From Lineus longissimus (Eukaryota > Nemertea > Pilidiophora > Heteronemertea > Lineidae): a stretch of DNA of 64,000 nt. Each line of letters begins with the position of its first letter. Positions within the stretch are counted from its first letter, which is position 1. The stretch lies in contig NC_088321.1 of the NCBI RefSeq assembly GCF_910592395.1, forward strand, positions 15,252,001 to 15,316,000, read 5' to 3'. Under the pieces are notes generated by a model that saw nothing but the letters and a program-made list of their open reading frames with translations, made no database searches and was not told the origin of the DNA. A program made the position numbers and the translations under genes. Below, in pieces: positions 60,401 through 64,000 of this stretch.

Positions 60401-63400
60401 AGGTTTTGTTTAGGTCTCTGAGTACTTCACGGCTGATGACAGCGGTTATGGTTATGGTAAGGCAACCATAACCGCTTGGGTTGTTGCAAAATATGGACGC
60501 AGTGAAAAAATATCGATATCACATTTCGTTGTTTAGGTCGAGGTGTTTTGGAATTGAAATTGATACCTGAAATTCGGTGATGGTTGCCTCACCAAATACT
60601 GCTCGGGAGTTGTCTTTAGGGACAAGCTGGACCTTGGCTATATGTTGGTGGAATTTAAAAGGTAGATGTGTTTGTAATGTTGCAGGAGGAAAAGAAAAAG
60701 GAAAAATCGAAGAAAAGCGAGGAGAAAACAGCGAAAAAACAACCAGAGCCTAAAAAGGAGAAGAGAAAGTCAGAAGATCAGGTAAATAATGAAAGTAGAT
60801 AAATAATGGCAATGATGGTCCTTCAAATGAGACTTATAACCAATGTTCCTTGTACAGTGGAACCACCCTCAGCAGACACCTCCCTTTTAAGGACAACCTC
60901 TCTGTCAGGGACACTAGTTTTGTTCCGAAATTGGTTATTTTCATTTTATTTGACTTCTCTAATCAGGACGCCTCTCTATAAAAGACAGCACTTGGCAGTC
61001 CTGATGGTGTCCTTAATAGAGAGGTTCTACTGAGGTGTCTTTGCAAGGACAAGTAAAGACCCCACCAAGTTAGAAACATGAGTAGCTTGCGTGGACTTCT
61101 GAAGAAGGAAAAAGCATTTCGTTATTTATTTTGTTGCAGAGTGCCAAACAAGCCGAGGCCAAGCGCCGGGCCGAGCAGCGTAAAAAACAGGACGAGGAGC
61201 GAAAACGTATCGACGAGGAAAACCGACGGAAGAAAGCGGAACGATTGAAAGAAATGGAACGAGAGAAGGAGAGACGCAAGCAACAGAAACTGGAACAAAA
61301 GAAGAAGGACAAAATTCACAGTACGTTGTGTTTCCCTGATGAGTTACCTGAGAGGTTGGGTTTGACACCCGACTAACATAGTACATGGCTTTGGACCATG
61401 TGCAAGTCACTTTACTTTGAGCAATTTGTCGCGAGTCTGAAATGTACTGCCATGTACACCAAAAAGGTGTTGAACTGACTGGGTCTGTTTTCAAAAATGA
61501 CGTTTCCAATCAAGTGTGTCAATCTGTATGTAGTCCACCTATCTCTCCCTCTCATCGTATACAAACCAAAAGGCCTAGTGGTTAAGGCATTTGCCTTGTG
61601 TACGGAAGTCAAAGGTCTGAGGCCCGCTGGCAACCTCTTTCCGATGTGGTCGGTCGGTTAGCCGCCAGCTTGTTGAATATAGGGTATGAACTGCCTTCTC
61701 GCCAGGTGCCTTGCATTAGTTAAGAGTTTGGAAGTAAAGAGTGTCCAAGTCAAAGCTTGCTGGCCCTTTCATAAGGGGTGACACTATGATAAACAAACGA
61801 GATCTTCTCACCGCGCTATTTTTCCTGCAGATATCCACGCTGAAGCAATAGAGCAGATGGACTTGGAAATCAAGAAATCTCTCAGCTGTGAAAATCCAGT
61901 GAGTTTTGTTTTGCTGTTCTGGGCTGTTGGTGTGGCCTATTGAAAACAACAGCATCGGTCACATCAAATGTGCTCTATGTGATTCCGTTGAGGGCGAATC
62001 TTCTCAGGTTCTTTCAAGTGGCCTACTTTCCCCCTCCACTACAACTCACTTAAATGTTGTCTAGAGAGCCTGTGGAGAGTGAAGTTAGCTCACAGGCCCT
62101 TTTTTCTGCCCGGCAGCCCCCCCCAGAGTACCCCTATATGGAGACTTATAGTCACAGCTGTTGTGGAGCGCTTTGGTACAGCCCCTGTCAATAAAAAGCT
62201 CATTGTGAAGTGCTTGTATCATTCAGCGTGTGAATATATCAAATTTAGCAAATAAAGCGCAATCATTGTGCTCATATCAATCATCTTCTCACTTTCTTTC
62301 CTTCAGGATATCGACAAGTGTATTACAATCATGTGTGATCTCGAAAATCTACACCTTTCCCCGCTGCATGTGAAGAAAAACCCTAGTATCCTGAACACAA
62401 TCAAAAAGGTTAGTGCCTTGTTCGCCCTTTGGAGTCAGCTGCGAGCTCTCTGAGCAGCTCCCACCTCTCCGAGTAATGGCCAGCCACCTCTCAGAGCAAA
62501 GCCAGTCTCTAACAGAAGACCACCATGTCCTAATCTTTGATAAGTTTTGACAATTCTTTGACCTTTTTTGCGATTATTTCAGTGTCATCTTCATCGTCTC
62601 TCTTTCCAGTGCCGGAAATATAAAAAGAATGAGCGTGTTCGTCAGAAGGCAGAATATATCTACAATAAGTTCAAGGCGATGTTCTTGGCGCTTGGAAATG
62701 ACGAGCAGTTTCATCAGGTACGCAAATGTTATTTCTGCTAAGGGCAGAGGGACGCCCCAGTTTGTCAGTCCCGATGGATGTTCGTGATTGAAGGCTTGGC
62801 CTGCTCACACGGATGCAGCATCCATCATCATCAGCAAGATGCTGTGCCTCTTTACAAGTCTAGTCGCTGGCCCTGGTGAATGTTGCGCCTTTCCCATTGA
62901 TTTTGTATCCCCTGCCAATGGATGACTTCATGAGTCAATTTCAATTTCACGAAACTGCTGAATGACGTCAAATATCTCTTGAGTTTGCAGTGATTTCTCA
63001 TTCTGTTGTATTTTCTGCAGGTACGACTTGCAGTGGATGAAACGCATCAAAAAGAGATTAATGAGGCTGCGGAGAAAGACCAGGAGATGGAAAAAACGGA
63101 GATTGCCGAAACGGACGCGTCCAAGGAAGACAAGGAGAACCAACTTTCGGAAGGAAATACTCCAGAACGGATTGAAGTGATCGAAAAACCTCCCGTCTCC
63201 TTGGAAACGGTGGAGGAGAAAACTGAAAATGTTGATGAAACGAACGTTGATAGTGTGACGGAAACAGAAAACGTCGAATCGGCGGAAATTGAAAATTCGG
63301 AGATTTCTCAAACGGATGAAAAAGTGCTTGAAGTTCAACCGGAGGAAAAGGAGGCTGATCCTGAACCGGTTGCTATGGAAACTGAACCGGTTCCTATGGA

Positions 63401-63911
63401 AACTGAAACTGATACTGAAACTGCACCGGTTGGACCGGTTGAACCGGAGCAAGCGCCTGTGGTGAGTGAACCGGAACCGGTTGCGTTACCGGATAGTGCG
63501 GAGTCGCCACCGGTTGAGGACAGTACGGAAACCAAACCAGTTGAGGTAGCAGATGATTTGGAAAAACCTAAAGTTCCGGAAACCAGTCTCATTCCGGATG
63601 CGCCGGAATCACCCGGTTTAGAACCGATTGATAGTCCGGATGATATGGGTAACGATGATATGGACATGGAAATTGATTTAGCGCCGCCTGGTGGCAATGA
63701 AAGTGACGATAGCGTGGCGACGCCATTGCAGGATGAACCGGTGTATGAGGAACCGAAATCTGACGTGGTTCCAGGTGAGGGTGCAGATGGCGCCGGTGCT
63801 GTGACTGCGACAGACTTTAGTAGTATATTTCCGAGTGCTACGAATAACGTCTCCGAAAAAGTCGAGGAGGAAAAAACGGAAGAGGAGGAAGGTGATGAAG
63901 AACCAGATGAG
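54485..63911 (+). CDS. HDGFL2: HDGF-family PWWP/IBD chromatin protein (HDGFL2/LEDGF-like), 3' end open
   Basis: Chromatin reader that binds methylated H3K36 nucleosomes through PWWP and transcription partners through its integrase-binding-type domain (IBD). Fifteen exons join in frame for 952 codons: 54485-54559, 55034-55110, 55401-55536, 57912-58055, 58179-58313, 58572-58921, 59494-59592, 59884-60016, 60138-60398, 60686-60781, 61140-61320, 61831-61898, 62307-62408, 62610-62717, 63021-63911. PWWP spans about residues 1-95 ([37 protein letters not shown]). Then come acidic and Lys-rich linkers, a charged coiled stretch ([20 protein letters not shown]), the IBD at about 563-655 ([33 protein letters not shown]) and an acidic tail of about 297 residues. 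The exon at 58572 has a weak donor (GTTCGT), accepted because the phase fits. The last exon meets a donor (GTAGGG) at 63912; unspliced, it would stop at 63938. Symbol chosen over PSIP1 because of Tyr in the IBD and the long acidic tail. Confidence 0.88.
55788..56505. repeat. 15/16-bp minisatellite, about 47 copies
   Basis: GACCAAGTCCTGGCT (15 bp) with interspersed 16-bp variants (GACCAAGTAGCTGGCT). The central part (about 56090-56340) is homogeneous; the edges mix both forms. It keeps three antisense frames open for 200 or more codons (peptides cycling GLGQP, DLVSQ, TWSAR), a repeat effect. It lies in the 2.4-kb intron after exon 3 of the HDGF-family gene. Confidence 0.95.
57075..57336. mobile_element. 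TA-type MITE copy with internal duplication
   Basis: CAGTAGAACCTCTCT to GAAGTTCTACTG, TA on both flanks. Longer than other copies because a module of about 117 bp (TCTCTATTAAGGACACC ... AATTGAATGGAAACCACC) is present twice. Confidence 0.75.
58352..58500. mobile_element. Diverged TA-type MITE copy
   Basis: Begins TACAGTAGAACCGCGCTT and retains AATAGAGAGGTGGCCTGATTA and a related downstream module; the 3' terminus is degraded. In the intron between exons 5 and 6 of the HDGF-family gene. Confidence 0.6.
59127..59440. repeat. Two-copy tandem duplication, about 161-bp period
   Basis: CCAGGCCTATGTCTCTAATA at about 59128 recurs at about 59289, each copy running through CCTTGATCCCCAGAGCTT, TCTCCATTGATGCACCGTA and CAGAGAGAGCAGTTCTGGAG. 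Each copy carries an acceptor-like CCCCAG. It sits in the intron between exons 6 and 7 of the HDGF-family gene. Confidence 0.85.
60441..60476. other. Perfect 13-bp-arm hairpin in an intron
   Basis: AGCGGTTATGGTT and AACCATAACCGCT are exact reverse complements around a 10-base loop, just downstream of exon 9 of the HDGF-family gene. No function can be assigned. Confidence 0.55.
60854..61033. mobile_element. TA-type MITE copy
   Basis: TACAGTGGAACCACCCT to GAGAGGTTCTACTG; same orientation and length as the reference at 8122. In the intron between exons 10 and 11 of the HDGF-family gene. Confidence 0.8.
61572..61660 (+). repeat. tRNA-like repeat fragment
   Basis: GGCCTAGTGGTTAAGGCATT resembles a tRNA A box and GGTCTGAGGCCC a degraded B box, spaced about as in a tRNA head. 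It looks like a decayed tRNA-derived SINE rather than a functional tRNA. Confidence 0.4.
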
Positions 63912-64000
63912 GTAGGGATAATTTTTTTTGATTCTTAAAATCTTCCTTGCAGTTGGCAGTTTGTTCTCCAAATAGAACACAGTATTCCTCAGTTCAGCTT

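Noticed and set aside
62928-63980. Minus-strand frames of 100-174 codons at the right end
   Set aside because: Antisense of the acidic tail exon of the HDGF-family gene.

Overview
This window is nuclear DNA from an intron-rich animal, most likely a marine invertebrate and perhaps a lophotrochozoan; that placement is my inference. Genes are split by GT-AG introns of 0.1-7 kb. The proteins are recognisable bilaterian orthologues, and introns and intergenic DNA are full of tRNA-derived SINE-like repeats, miniature inverted-repeat elements (MITEs) and minisatellites. There is no operon structure, CRISPR array, rRNA gene or convincing free tRNA gene.

Left part (1-10,850): repeat-rich DNA around one clear gene, PGAP4/TMEM246 (4871-6118, +), a Golgi GPI-anchor GalNAc transferase with an uninterrupted coding exon. 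It is followed by a 47-bp minisatellite, a fold-back MITE, a TA-flanked MITE and SINE-like repeats.

Centre left (about 10,850-36,365): one large + strand gene, MYCBPAP, whose human orthologue is a ciliary/flagellar central-apparatus associated protein. I placed 21 downstream coding exons that join in one frame. Upstream lie six separate ATG-bearing exons over 11 kb. All six end in a phase-1 donor, so each can splice in frame to the first common exon; this looks like an array of alternative N-termini. Near the 3' end, seven consecutive exons (18-108 nt) are all phase 1-1 and a multiple of three long, so each is skippable. Two of them are a tandem duplicate.

Centre right (37,819-52,794): RAMAC (- strand), the activating subunit of the mRNA cap methyltransferase, is head to head with CCNH (cyclin H, + strand, nine exons, 325 aa), the cyclin of the TFIIH/CAK kinase. 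Cyclin H introns host two antisense genes: an intact TKL-group protein kinase (43,340-44,587) and a four-pass membrane protein with pannexin/innexin/LRRC8-like layout (50,501-51,481).

Right part (54,485 to the end): an HDGF-family chromatin reader closest to HDGFL2/LEDGF (PWWP domain, charged linker, integrase-binding-type domain, long acidic tail). Fifteen exons join in frame and the gene probably runs past the window. MYCBPAP and RAMAC converge tail to tail. RAMAC, CCNH and the HDGF-family gene all act in RNA polymerase II transcription or chromatin; PGAP4 and MYCBPAP are unrelated to that theme.

All exon edges were read by eye from splice consensus, reading frame and remembered family sequences. 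No search or transcript data were available.
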